Of a stretch of 64,000 bases of DNA, positions 26,126-35,599 are shown piece after piece (within the stretch, counting starts at the first letter, position 1; every line of letters starts with the position of its first letter). The notes beneath the pieces are model-generated. The model saw only the letters and a list, made by a program, of their open reading frames with translations, did no database searches and was not told the origin of the DNA. Origin of the DNA: Sphingomonas sp. Leaf242 (GTDB lineage Bacteria; Pseudomonadota; Alphaproteobacteria; Sphingomonadales; Sphingomonadaceae); NCBI RefSeq assembly GCF_001422045.1, contig NZ_LMLW01000009.1, forward strand, positions 62,001 through 126,000, written 5' to 3'. Position numbers and translations under genes: made by a program.

Positions 26126-26554
26126 TTATGCGGCGAGGTTGTGCTCCAGCGTGATCTCGGCATTGAGCACCTTCGATACCGGGCAGTTCGCCTTGGCGTC
26201 TGCGGCGATCGCCTCGAACTCTTCCTTCGAGATGCCGTCGACCTTCGCGTTCAGCGTCAGCGCTGACTTGGTGATCTTGAACCCGTCGCCATCCTTGTCG
26301 AGCGTCACCTTGGCGGACGTCTCGAGCGTGCCAGCCTCATAGCCCTTGCCGGCGAGCGCGAAGCTCAGCGCCATCGTGAAGCACGATGCATGCGCGGCCG
26401 CGATCAGCTCTTCGGGGTTGGTGCCGGGCTCGTTCTCGAACCGCGTGTTGAAGCCGTACGGGTTGTTCGACAACACGCCCGACTGTGTCGAGACATGACC
26501 CTTGCCGTCCTTGCCGAGGCCTTCATACTTCGCCGAACCGCTGCGTGTGGTCAT
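26126..26554 (-). CDS. osmC: OsmC/Ohr-family peroxiredoxin
   Basis: OsmC-family enzymes reduce organic hydroperoxides with two cysteines. The 142-residue protein has peroxidatic Cys58 in AAAHASCFTMALS and resolving Cys124 in KANCPVSKVL, with GTNPEELIAAAH before the first. The wording follows OsmC rather than Ohr. RBS AAAGGA lies 8 nt before the ATG. A short perfect palindrome (TTGTCTTGACAA, 26566-26577) overlaps the leader and could be an operator, but is too short to argue strongly. Confidence 0.92.
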   Translation of the reverse strand: MTTRSGSAKYEGLGKDGKGHVSTQSGVLSNNPYGFNTRFENEPGTNPEELIAAAHASCFTMALSFALAGKGYEAGTLETSAKVTLDKDGDGFKITKSALTLNAKVDGISKEEFEAIAADAKANCPVSKVLNAEITLEHNLAA

Positions 26555-26578
26555 CGTGTAATCCTTTGTCTTGACAAG

Positions 26579-26608
26579 AAAAAAGGCGTCGCGGTTTCCC
26601 ACGACGCC
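26579..26608 (-). terminator. Terminator of the glycine-zipper gene
   Basis: Read on the minus strand: GGCGTCGTGGG, AAA, CCGCGACGCC, then T6. It lies 53 bp after the stop at 26661 and just upstream of osmC. Confidence 0.8.
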
Positions 26609-26660
26609 CTTCCACAACGCGCAACTACCGAAATAGCGACATTGATTTAGCCGATGAGTG

Positions 26661-26966
26661 TCAGCGGCAACGACGGTCGTTGTTGCTCGTGCCCTTGTCG
26701 ATCGCGCGACCGGCGAGACCACCGAGGACGGCGCCGCCGAGCGTGCCGACCGTGCGGTCACCGCGAGTGTCGACGGTGCGGCCGAGCAGTGCGCCGCCGA
26801 CGCCGCCGATGATCGTGCCGGTCGTACCGTTGTTCTTCTTGCAGTAGACGCGGCCGTCGCGACCACGCCATTCGCGACGATCGCGCGCGTCTGCAGCCGA
26901 AACCGGGATCAGCACGGTCGGCAGGACCATTGCGCCGAGGCCGAGTGCGAGGATGAACTTACGCAT
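26661..26966 (-). CDS. Exported glycine-zipper protein
   Basis: The 101-residue protein has a signal peptide (MRKFILALGLGAMVLPTVL to SAADA), a basic segment with YCKKNNGTTG, then a two-helix glycine zipper (TIIGGVGGALLGRTV and TVGTLGGAVLGGLAGRAID). This is the 17-kDa antigen / Gly-zipper 2TM type, usually an outer-membrane or periplasmic protein of unclear function. GGGAG precedes the ATG at about 7 nt. The gene has its own terminator. Confidence 0.85.
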   Translation of the reverse strand: MRKFILALGLGAMVLPTVLIPVSAADARDRREWRGRDGRVYCKKNNGTTGTIIGGVGGALLGRTVDTRGDRTVGTLGGAVLGGLAGRAIDKGTSNNDRRCR

Positions 26967-27126
26967 GGATAAACTCCCGTATTGATTGATCTGATGACGT
27001 AACGAGGGGACTATACCGACGGTTTCATGAACCGAAAACAACACCGCGTTCATGTTTGTTCGGCGTATCGCGTTGGCGCTCGCACTTCCGCTTTACCGTC
27101 TGAGGTCAGGCGATTACGCCGCCCTG

Positions 27127-27765
27127 ATGCTGCCCGTTCCGCTGCCCGTCGAGATCCTGCCCGTCGCTGCGCCGTGGTTCGACCTCGCCGGTCTCGCGGT
27201 GTTCGCCGCGTCGGGTGCGCTCGCCGCAGCCAAGCGCGGGCAGACGTTCGTGACGCTGGTGTTCTTCGGGCTGATCACCGGCGTCGGCGGGGGCACGGTG
27301 CGCGATCTGCTGATCGGCGCGCCGGTGTTCTGGGTGCATGACGCGCGGGCGGCGAGCGTGTGCCTCGGCATGGCATTGCTGATCTGGGTGACGCCCGAGC
27401 GCTGGTGGAAGGGCGAGGCGCTCGGCTGGTTCGACGCGGTCGGGCTCGCGGCGTATGCGGTGTACGGCGCTGCCAAGGCGCTCGGCTACGGCGTGCCACC
27501 CGTGCCGGCGGCGCTGATGGGGGTGATGACGGCGTGCGTCGGCGGCATCATCCGCGACGTGCTGGCGGGAGAGCCGTCGATCCTGATGCGGCCGGAGCTG
27601 TACGTGACGGCGGCGGCGCTGGCGGCGGCGAGTTATGTCGGGCTGGTGTTGCTGGGCGTGCCGCTGGTGTGGGCGGCGGTGATCGCGGCGAGTGCCGGGT
27701 TCACGCTGAGGGCGGCCGCGATCCGGTTCCATCTGGCGCTGCCCGCGTACGGTGGCCGCCGCTAA
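27127..27765 (+). CDS. TRIC-type (UPF0126) cation channel family protein
   Basis: The 212-residue membrane protein has the two repeated glycine motifs of the family, GVGGGTVRDLLIGAP and CVGGIIRDVLAGEPS, each with flanking helices, about seven segments in all. Bacterial and archaeal homologues form trimeric potassium-permeable channels related to animal TRIC. The start at 27127 gives the normal family length; an upstream ATG (27052) in frame would add 25 basic residues, and neither has a clear Shine-Dalgarno. Confidence 0.88.
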   Translation: MLPVPLPVEILPVAAPWFDLAGLAVFAASGALAAAKRGQTFVTLVFFGLITGVGGGTVRDLLIGAPVFWVHDARAASVCLGMALLIWVTPERWWKGEALGWFDAVGLAAYAVYGAAKALGYGVPPVPAALMGVMTACVGGIIRDVLAGEPSILMRPELYVTAAALAAASYVGLVLLGVPLVWAAVIAASAGFTLRAAAIRFHLALPAYGGRR

Positions 27766-27783
27766 CCTCGCCGACCTTTACTA

Positions 27784-27838
27784 TGTTTCCCCGCGAAGGC
27801 GGGGACCCAGTCTGGGCTCCCGCCTTCGCGGGAGAACA
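27784..27838. repeat. Palindromic element, family II
   Basis: TTTCCCCGCGAAGGCGGGGA, centre CCCAGTCTGGG, and complementary arm. Same sequence as the copy at 24784. The 313-bp gap 27766-28078 holds this and a family I element. Confidence 0.9.
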
Positions 27839-27930
27839 AGGAAGAGCGGGCTGGTGGTCGGACTTGAGCCGATGGTCCGATCTTTAGGCTCTTGTCTGAT
27901 CGTTTGATGTCGGTCGAAACACCTACCCGC

Positions 27931-28038
27931 CACCACCCCGGCGAAGGCCGGGGCCCAGTTGGGGGACGTTGCTAACGACGGACCGCGCTACGTTACTACA
28001 ACCTCCCCAATTGGGCCCCGGCCTCCGCCGGGGTGGTG
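27931..28038. repeat. Palindromic element, family I
   Basis: CACCACCCCGGCGAAGGCCG ... CCGGCCTCCGCCGGGGTGGT, inner pair CCCAGTTGG / CCAATTGGG, and loop with TGCTAACGACG. Confidence 0.9.
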
Positions 28039-28078
28039 GGTAGTTTGCGCGAGTGTCGTCCAGGTAACAAGCGTCGCT

Positions 28079-28687
28079 TTACCCCCGCACAACCCCGACA
28101 TCCGCAAACCGCTTCGGCTCGACCGGCGGCACCGCCGGTTCGTTCAGCGCGCACTGCCAATGCCCGACATCGATCCATTGCCCGTTCTTGTACCCGACCT
28201 CGCGGTACACCCCCGCGCGGCGAAACCCGACCGCCTCATGCAGCTTGATCGAGCCATCGTTCGGCAACGCGATCGCCCCGATAGCCTGCGTGAACCCCTG
28301 CGCCCGCAGCGTATCGATCAGCGCCTCGTACAACAGCCGCCCCGCACCCTGGCGCTGCGCCGCGTCCGCGACGTAGATCGTCGTCTCGCACGCGAACCGG
28401 TACGCCTCGCGCTTGTGGAACGCCGAGGCATAGGCGTAGGCGAGCACGCCACCCTCGGTGCCGCCCTCTACCCTGATCGTCGCGACCAGCCACGGGTACA
28501 GCCCGTCCGACACCGCCATCCGCGCGCGCATCTCGCCCGCATCGGGCGCCTCGGTCTCGAACGATACCGTCCCGACCAGCACGTGCGGCGCATAGATCGC
28601 CGCGATTGACGCAGCGTCCTCGGGGACCGCCGCCCGAATGACGATCCCGCCGCCGTTGCCAACCGCCCGAGACGCGGGGGCCACCAT
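28079..28687 (-). CDS. GNAT N-acetyltransferase (phosphinothricin acetyltransferase-like)
   Basis: The 202-residue protein has the GNAT fold. After a short leader come [20 protein letters not shown] and [16 protein letters not shown]. The acetyl-CoA loop is in [14 protein letters not shown] (Q/RxxGxG/A), and the end is [18 protein letters not shown]. This pattern is that of the Pat/MnaT group, which acetylates phosphinothricin or methionine sulfone/sulfoximine; the natural substrate here is unknown. Its ATG overlaps the sppA stop (TAATG), so the two are co-translated. Confidence 0.85.
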   Translation of the reverse strand: MVAPASRAVGNGGGIVIRAAVPEDAASIAAIYAPHVLVGTVSFETEAPDAGEMRARMAVSDGLYPWLVATIRVEGGTEGGVLAYAYASAFHKREAYRFACETTIYVADAAQRQGAGRLLYEALIDTLRAQGFTQAIGAIALPNDGSIKLHEAVGFRRAGVYREVGYKNGQWIDVGHWQCALNEPAVPPVEPKRFADVGVVRG

Positions 28688-30630
28688 TAGAACCCGATCC
28701 GTGCCAGCAGCAGGTCGAGCAGCTTGGCATCGCCGATGTCCGCGGTCGTCGGCCCCATCCCGCCGCACTCGAGGCAGCGGACCTGGATCGACCCGGACGT
28801 CGCCAGCCGCTTCATGTCGCCGACCGCCCGCGCGAGCATCTGGCGACGATCCGCCGCGACGTGCGCGAACGCATCGCCACCACCTGCATCATCGTCGCCA
28901 TCATTGCCGAAATCCTGCGCGATCGCCGCGAGGAAGCCCGGCTTCTTCTCCAGATACTCGGCGTGGACCTTGGCGGGATCGAGTTTGGCGCGCTTGGCCG
29001 CCTCGTCGATCGCGTCCTGCAACGTGCCGAAGCGGTCGACCAGCCCGATCTGGCGCGCCGTGCCGCCATCCCAGACGCGGCCCTGGCCGATCTCGTCGAC
29101 CCGTGCCGGCGTCATCTTCCGCGACGCGGCGACGCGCGCGAGGAACTCGCGATAGCCGTTCTCGATGCCGGCCTGTGCGATCGCGTCGAACATCGGCGTG
29201 GTCCCGCCGGTGACGTCGGGCTGGCCCGACAGCGGCGTGGTCTTCACGCCGTCGCTGGTCACGCCGATCTTGGCGAGCGCGTTCTCGAACGTCGGCACCA
29301 CGCCGAAGATGCCGATCGAGCCGGTGATCGTGCCGGGCTCGGCAAAGATCACGTCGGCGGGCGTCGACACCCAGTACCCGCCGCTCGCGGCCATGCCGCC
29401 CATCGACACGACCACGGGAAGCTTCTGGCGCTTGGCTTCGAGGATCGCGAGTCGGATCTGCTCCGACGCCATCACCGATCCACCCGGCGAGTCGACGCGC
29501 ACGACGAGGGCCTTGAGCGTCTTCTTGGCGAGCCCATCGAGCACCGCCTTCTCGATCGTCTTGCCCGCCGCCTTGCCGGGGCCGCCTTCGCCGTCGACGA
29601 TATCGCCGGCGATCGTCAGCACGCCGATCGCGTCGCCCGTGGTGGGGAGGGGGTTGGCCTTCACCCACGCGTCGTATTTGATCGCGGTGTAGTTACCCGC
29701 CGGTTTGCTGGCATCGGTGCCGGCGATCTCCGCCACGCGGCGCCCGAACGCGGTCCGATCACCAAGCTTGTCGACGATCCCAGCGCGCAGGTTCGCCTCG
29801 GCGATGTTGCCGTTCGCCGCGAGGATCACCTTGTCGGGCGCGCTCATGAACTGCGCGATCTGCGCCTTGGGCCGGGCCTTCGCGACCGCCTCGCGCCACT
29901 GCGCGAACAGCGTGCCGTACAGCGCGGTGCTGGCGGCGCGCGCGTCGTCGCTCTGGTCTGCCCGCGTGTAAGGCTCGACGAACGACTTGTAGCGGCCGAC
30001 GCGGTAGACGTGCGCGTTGACGCCGAGCTTGTCGATCAGCCCCTTGTAATAGAGCTGGTTGCCGCCCGGCCCCATGAAGATCGTGCCGCCCAGCGGGTTG
30101 ACCCAGATCTCGCTCGCGTTCGCCGCCAGGCGGTAGCCGCCATCGGTGTACGCGGTTGCATAGGCCAGCACCGGCTTGCCGCTCGCCCGCACCCGCGCCA
30201 GCGCATCGCCGACCTCGCCGAGTGCCGCCGGATACGCGCCGCCGAAGCTGTCGAGATCGAGCACGACGACCTTCACGCGCGCATCGGTGCGTGCGGTGTC
30301 GATCGAGCGGACCACGTCACGCAGGCGAAACTGCCGCGTCCGGCTCTGCCCCGACAGTGCGGCGAACGCGGCCTGCTCCTCGGGTTGCTCGACGATCGAG
30401 CCGTTGAGGTCGAGCACCAGCGCACCGTCCTTGATCGCCGTGGTGCTCTGCCGTGCGTTGAGCGCTGCGAAGATCAGCCCGAAGAACAACAGCATCGCGA
30501 TCAGGACGAGCGCGTCCTTGATCGCGACGAGAAACTTCCACACACCCCGGACGAGCCGCCATTTCCGCCGCGGCGGGCGAGCAGGGTCGACATAGGAGGG
30601 GGCGTAGGACGGCGCAGCGGTATCGGTCAT
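28687..30630 (-). CDS. sppA: Signal peptide peptidase SppA, long form
   Basis: SppA digests cleaved signal peptides in the membrane. The 647-residue two-domain (67K-type) protein has one N-terminal membrane anchor ([20 protein letters not shown]). The catalytic Lys is in [13 protein letters not shown] of the N-terminal repeat, and the nucleophile Ser is in [16 protein letters not shown] of the C-terminal repeat. A CLEC pair close to the C-terminus is not part of the usual core. The ATG at 30630 lacks a strong Shine-Dalgarno. Coupled to the GNAT gene downstream. Confidence 0.93.
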   Translation of the reverse strand: MTDTAAPSYAPSYVDPARPPRRKWRLVRGVWKFLVAIKDALVLIAMLLFFGLIFAALNARQSTTAIKDGALVLDLNGSIVEQPEEQAAFAALSGQSRTRQFRLRDVVRSIDTARTDARVKVVVLDLDSFGGAYPAALGEVGDALARVRASGKPVLAYATAYTDGGYRLAANASEIWVNPLGGTIFMGPGGNQLYYKGLIDKLGVNAHVYRVGRYKSFVEPYTRADQSDDARAASTALYGTLFAQWREAVAKARPKAQIAQFMSAPDKVILAANGNIAEANLRAGIVDKLGDRTAFGRRVAEIAGTDASKPAGNYTAIKYDAWVKANPLPTTGDAIGVLTIAGDIVDGEGGPGKAAGKTIEKAVLDGLAKKTLKALVVRVDSPGGSVMASEQIRLAILEAKRQKLPVVVSMGGMAASGGYWVSTPADVIFAEPGTITGSIGIFGVVPTFENALAKIGVTSDGVKTTPLSGQPDVTGGTTPMFDAIAQAGIENGYREFLARVAASRKMTPARVDEIGQGRVWDGGTARQIGLVDRFGTLQDAIDEAAKRAKLDPAKVHAEYLEKKPGFLAAIAQDFGNDGDDDAGGGDAFAHVAADRRQMLARAVGDMKRLATSGSIQVRCLECGGMGPTTADIGDAKLLDLLLARIGF

Positions 30631-30733
30631 GGGACGAGAGCTAGAGCATGCGCGCACCGAGGTAAATGCCCTGTGTTACGGGGCCAACACAGGAGCGGTT
30701 CAAGCCAGCCCATCTACCCCAACCGCCACACAG

Positions 30734-30830
30734 TTCCCCTCCCGCCTGCGGGAGGGGTTAGGGGAGGGAAGTCCTACGAATGGTCCGCCCAAGAAACCCC
30801 TCCCCCGACCCCTCCCGCAAGCGGAAGGGG
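30734..30830. repeat. Palindromic element, family IV
   Basis: TTCCCCTCCCGCCTGCGGGA ... CCCCTCCCGCAAGCGGAAGG. Same family as the copy at 13074. It lies in the 492-bp gap 30631-31122 upstream of groES. Confidence 0.88.
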
Positions 30831-30861
30831 AGCAGAAGGCAGCATCGACCCAACTCTCCTA

Positions 30862-30941
30862 GTTCTCCTGCGCACGCAGGAGCGCAGGATACCAAGCACC
30901 GCCCTCCGTCACCCTGGACTCCTGCGTGCGCAGGAGAACGG
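30862..30941. repeat. Palindromic element, family II variant
   Basis: GTTCTCCTGCGCACGCAGGA ... TCCTGCGTGCGCAGGAGAAC, with about 40 nt between the arms. Closest relatives are at 3063 and 19174. Confidence 0.88.
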
Positions 30942-31026
30942 CGGTGCTCAGCAGTACCGTCACGCCCCCCTCAGCTACGATGCCCGAAACCCACGCCCGC
31001 CCGAAAAAAATTCACTCCCGGAACCT

Positions 31027-31055
31027 TTGACATGCCGCACCCCGAGGCACATATG
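31027..31055 (+). promoter_or_regulatory. groESL promoter
   Basis: TTGACA (31027-31032), 17-nt spacer, then CATATG (31050-31055). The -35 is perfect, and the CACATATG -10 region also resembles alphaproteobacterial RpoH promoters, so both sigma-70 and heat-shock sigma use are possible. Confidence 0.65.
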
Positions 31056-31062
31056 CCGTCCG

Positions 31063-31089
31063 TTGGCACTCGATAACGTCGAGTGCCAG
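31063..31089 (+). promoter_or_regulatory. CIRCE element (HrcA operator)
   Basis: TTGGCACTC, 9-nt spacer, GAGTGCCAG: an inverted repeat with the exact CIRCE geometry and one base different from consensus in each arm. It overlaps the expected transcription start, so HrcA binding would repress groESL until heat shock. Confidence 0.92.
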
Positions 31090-31122
31090 AAATCTGTCAC
31101 AATCCAAAAGGACATGGACCCC

Positions 31123-31410
31123 ATGAACTTTCGTCCGTTGCATGATCGCGTGCTGGTGAAGCGCCTCGAAGCCGAAGAGAAGACGGCTGGCGGCATCATC
31201 ATCCCCGACACCGCCAAGGAAAAGCCGCAGGAAGGCGAAGTCGTCGCCATCGGCACCGGCACTCGCGCCGAGAACGGCACGATCACCCCGCTCGACGTCA
31301 AGACCGGCGACAAGATCCTGTTCGGCAAATGGTCGGGCACCGAGGTCAAGGTCGACGGCGAAGACCTGTTGATCATGAAGGAATCCGACATCCTCGGGAT
31401 CGTCGGCTAA
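31123..31410 (+). CDS. groES: Co-chaperonin GroES
   Basis: GroES caps the GroEL cavity. The 95-residue protein has the standard pattern [19 protein letters not shown], the mobile loop [19 protein letters not shown], and the core [21 protein letters not shown]. The start at 31123 gives the usual alphaproteobacterial N-terminus; an ATG three codons upstream (31114) sits too close to the AAAAGGA. Forms an operon with groEL under the CIRCE-controlled promoter. Confidence 0.97.
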   Translation: MNFRPLHDRVLVKRLEAEEKTAGGIIIPDTAKEKPQEGEVVAIGTGTRAENGTITPLDVKTGDKILFGKWSGTEVKVDGEDLLIMKESDILGIVG

Positions 31411-31452
31411 CTCAAGTCATTCGCGCGGGAGCGGTTTTCGACCCCTGCGTAG

Positions 31453-33138
<1,686 letters not shown>

Positions 33139-33149
33139 TCCGAAGGTCC

Positions 33150-33176
33150 AAGTCGCAGCCATTTTGGCTGTGACTT
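33150..33176 (+). terminator. First hairpin after groEL
   Basis: AAGTCGCAGCC, ATTTT loop, GGCTGTGACTT, then TG. Eleven-base arms with one mismatch, 12 bp after the stop. Confidence 0.6.
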
Positions 33177-33282
33177 TGACCGAGGACGGCCGGCGGGCCG
33201 GCGGCGCAAGCCACCGATCCCGTCCGACGAAAGCAGCGGCTCCGCCGATGCTAGGTTCCAAGCCACACATATCGACCAAGGC

Positions 33283-33312
33283 AAAGGGCCGGGGAGCGAT
33301 CCCCGGCCCTTT
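33283..33312 (+). terminator. Strong terminator of groESL
   Basis: A perfect 13-base stem (AAAGGGCCGGGGA / TCCCCGGCCCTTT) with a GCGA tetraloop; A/T ends make it usable in both directions. The rest of the 340-bp gap 33139-33478 shows no gene. Confidence 0.85.
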
Positions 33313-33478
33313 GTGCGTCATCGCAAGAACTTGTTGCCGTATCCAAGCATGTACCAAGCAACGGGACCGTTTCGGCCAGATCTAGGCAGATGCGTATACC
33401 ATTCAGTTTCCCGAAACATCGTTCCGCATCGAACACTCGGCAGGTGCAACCGCGGCGCGATAGCGCTACTACGCGGGC

Positions 33479-34075
33479 ATGACCGGGGGACGCATCGATC
33501 AACTGACCGAAGCTCAGCGCGCCTGCTTGCGCCTTGTATTGACGCATCACAATTCGAAGGAGATCGCGGCGATCTTCGGCGTCTCGCCATCGGCGATCGA
33601 CAAGCGGATCGAGCGCGCGATCCAGATTCTCGGCGTCGGCACGCGGTTCGAGGCGGCGCGTCGGCTGCAGGAGCATGAGGGCGCGGACGGCAATGTCGTC
33701 ACGCAGGAGCGCCCTGCGCCTGATGCGGCAGACCCGACCGATACACCCATTCTGACATACGAACGGCTCCCATCCGAACCAATCGACGTTCCCATCCCCC
33801 CATCCGCACCCCCAAAGGTCGACCAGATCGAGCCATGGGGGCTCGTTCGCCGCTTCATGGGATTGTCCCAGCAGAGCGGGCCGATCGGCGCAGCGCGAAA
33901 CCGGGTTTCGAGAGGCGACAGGATCGTCAGACTGATCGGAGTCATGGGCCTGATCGCCATCACCTCGATGGCGCTCGTGAACATGGCGATGACGCTGACC
34001 AGCCTGTTGCGGGCGAACCGCGACCACGCTGCTCCGATACATGGCCCGTCAACGGCGGCGCCACGGGGGAGATAA
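33479..34075 (+). CDS. HTH transcriptional regulator with C-terminal membrane anchor
   Basis: The 198-residue protein starts with a LuxR-type helix-turn-helix (about residues 8-66; LTEAQRACLRLVLTHHNSKE then IAAIFGVSPSAIDKRIERA). A Pro-rich linker follows (PIPPSAPPKVD), and near the C-terminus there is one hydrophobic helix (IVRLIGVMGLIAITSMALV). There is no receiver or ligand domain. This makes it a possible membrane-tethered transcription factor. It is followed 2 bp later by a small helical protein gene on the same strand. Confidence 0.8.
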   Translation: MTGGRIDQLTEAQRACLRLVLTHHNSKEIAAIFGVSPSAIDKRIERAIQILGVGTRFEAARRLQEHEGADGNVVTQERPAPDAADPTDTPILTYERLPSEPIDVPIPPSAPPKVDQIEPWGLVRRFMGLSQQSGPIGAARNRVSRGDRIVRLIGVMGLIAITSMALVNMAMTLTSLLRANRDHAAPIHGPSTAAPRGR

Positions 34076-34077
34076 CG

Positions 34078-34437
34078 ATGTTGAAAGAACGCCGCACCGC
34101 GACCGACGCGGTCACACAGCAATTCCTGAAGGCGGAAGCCGCGGTCGACGAGGCAGCCATGCTCGCCGCGTCGTGCGTCGCAACGCTGTTGCAACAGCGC
34201 GTCGCCGCCAACCTGCCCGTCGGCACGGGCGTCGCCGCCCTGCAGATGATCTCGCAGGCGTCGCTCGACATCATCAACGCCCGCCAGCGGTTCGTCGAAG
34301 CGCATCAGGCGCTCGTCCAGGTGCGGACGGATATCGGGCTGGGCCAGTTCTACGGCTACGGCGATACCGCCCAATGCCCGCCCAACGAAGGCGCACTACG
34401 CGCAGAGACGCCGCTGCGTTTGGCAGCGGTGGCCTGA
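34078..34437 (+). CDS. Small helical protein of unknown function
   Basis: The 119-residue protein is mostly alpha-helical by composition (VDEAAMLAASCVATLLQQRV, QMISQASLDIINARQRFVEA), with no signal peptide or membrane segment. GGGGGAG precedes the ATG at short distance. It sits directly after the membrane-anchored HTH gene and before a three-to-four-pass membrane protein, suggesting a common operon. I do not recognise a named family. Confidence 0.7.
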   Translation: MLKERRTATDAVTQQFLKAEAAVDEAAMLAASCVATLLQQRVAANLPVGTGVAALQMISQASLDIINARQRFVEAHQALVQVRTDIGLGQFYGYGDTAQCPPNEGALRAETPLRLAAVA

Positions 34438-34471
34438 TTGGCCGATTTCGGTCCTGCTTCGGAGGCTAAAG

Positions 34472-34930
34472 TTGGATCGGGTCTGGATCTTCTATTCGAT
34501 ACAGCTGGCGGCTTCGGCCTACGCGATCCTTCGGGGTGGCGCACCGGAGCGGCTTACGGGTCTGGCGCTGCTGCTGGCGGCAGTGTCGACCGGTATCGTC
34601 GAGCGCAACGTTCCTTCGCTGTTTTCGGGGCTGGAACTAGGCGTCATGATCGTCGACCTGATGCTGCTTGCGGTGATGATCGGGATCACGCTGAGCGCCG
34701 ATCGTTTCTGGCCGGCCTGGGTTACCGCGCTGCATGCGCTGGGCACCGGGGCGCATCTGGCCAGAGCGATCAGCCCCGACGTGATCCGGCTCGTCTACGC
34801 GCTGCTCTCCGCAGCCTGGAGTTACCCCATCGTTCTGCTTCTCGTGATCGGGACAGCCAGGCACTCGCGACGAATCCGGGCAAGGGGCTGGGATCTCGAT
34901 TGGAGCCGCCAGGATCCGACGATGCGTTGA
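34472..34930 (+). CDS. Multi-pass membrane protein of unknown function
   Basis: The 152-residue protein begins at TTG 34472, with GGAGG 6 nt upstream. It has four hydrophobic stretches (FYSIQLAASAYAIL, LALLLAAVSTGIV, GVMIVDLMLLAVMIGITL, SYPIVLLLVIGTA) and a basic C-terminus (RHSRRIRARGWDLDW). No transporter or enzyme motif is evident. Gene order suggests a link to the flanking regulatory proteins. Confidence 0.72.
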   Translation: MDRVWIFYSIQLAASAYAILRGGAPERLTGLALLLAAVSTGIVERNVPSLFSGLELGVMIVDLMLLAVMIGITLSADRFWPAWVTALHALGTGAHLARAISPDVIRLVYALLSAAWSYPIVLLLVIGTARHSRRIRARGWDLDWSRQDPTMR

Positions 34931-34952
34931 AGCGTAATCGGACACAGCGCTC

Positions 34953-35354
34953 ATGACCTACGCATCTTCCATCGTTTCGGGCATCGCCCTGAAACACAGT
35001 CCACTGCCTATCCTGCATGACCCGGCCCTGGTCGAGGTCGCGCGGCGTCTCTACGCCATGAGAAAGATTCGCGACGACCTGCTCGGCACCAGCCTGTTCT
35101 CCGAACCGGCATGGGATATCCTGCTCGACCTGTTCATCTCCGACGACGACGGCCTTCGGCTCAGTGTCTCGGCAGTGTGCATCGGCGCGCGCGCACCCTC
35201 GGCGACGGCGCTGCGCTATCTGACGATGCTGCAGGATTCGGGGCTCGTGGAGCGAACGCGCGACGAACGCGACGGCCGTCGCTCGCATGTCCAGCTTACG
35301 ACGCTCGGGCGCCGGCGGATGACGGGACTGCTTGCGCGCATGGTCGACGTATAA
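34953..35354 (+). CDS. MarR-like winged-helix regulator
   Basis: The 133-residue protein has a winged helix in its second half: SAVCIGARAPSATALRYLTM as recognition helix region, then LVERTRDERDGRRSHVQLT as the wing, then TTLGRRRMTGLLARM. This is the MarR pattern, with a shorter N-terminal part (IRDDLLGTSLFSEPAWDILL). It closes the four-gene cluster and lies next to tRNA-Gly. The ligand is unknown. Confidence 0.82.
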   Translation: MTYASSIVSGIALKHSPLPILHDPALVEVARRLYAMRKIRDDLLGTSLFSEPAWDILLDLFISDDDGLRLSVSAVCIGARAPSATALRYLTMLQDSGLVERTRDERDGRRSHVQLTTLGRRRMTGLLARMVDV

Positions 35355-35376
35355 GCGTGCCGACACGAGGGAATGC

Positions 35377-35450
35377 TGGAGCGGATGACGGGAATCGAAC
35401 CCGTGTATTCAGCTTGGAAGGCTGCTGTACTACCATTGTACTACACCCGC
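35377..35450 (-). tRNA. tRNA-Gly (TCC)
   Basis: Minus-strand cloverleaf of 74 nt including encoded CCA. It has an acceptor stem GCGGGTG / CATCCGC, a D arm with AATGGTAGTAC, an anticodon loop CTTCCAA with anticodon TCC, and a T arm GGGTTCGATTCCC. It reads GGA (and GGG by wobble) glycine codons. Confidence 0.97.
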
Positions 35451-35599
35451 TCGGCACGCCGTAGCGAAGCCTCGAACTAGCGTCGCCGCGCGATCGGCGC
35501 AAGCACCCACATGGCAGCCTCCTGGCAGTTACGCCGCGAGGCCTCGCTCGCCAAGGGCCAGATGGTTCACGCGTTGCTTACCATTCCGCGCTACGGACG

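Noticed and set aside
26566..26577. Perfect 12-bp palindrome in the osmC leader as an operator
   Set aside because: Too short and too close to the ribosome site to separate from chance; recorded in the gene entry only.
28861..31410. An 849-codon plus-strand open frame antisense to sppA, running into groES
   Set aside because: It is the mirror of the real sppA frame in GC-rich DNA; only its last 95 codons (GroES) are protein-like, and the rest is Arg/His/Ala-rich noise crossing two palindromic elements.
35377..35450. tRNA-Gly as an integration site for a genomic island
   Set aside because: No integrase, no direct repeat of the tRNA 3' end and no composition shift were seen on either side.
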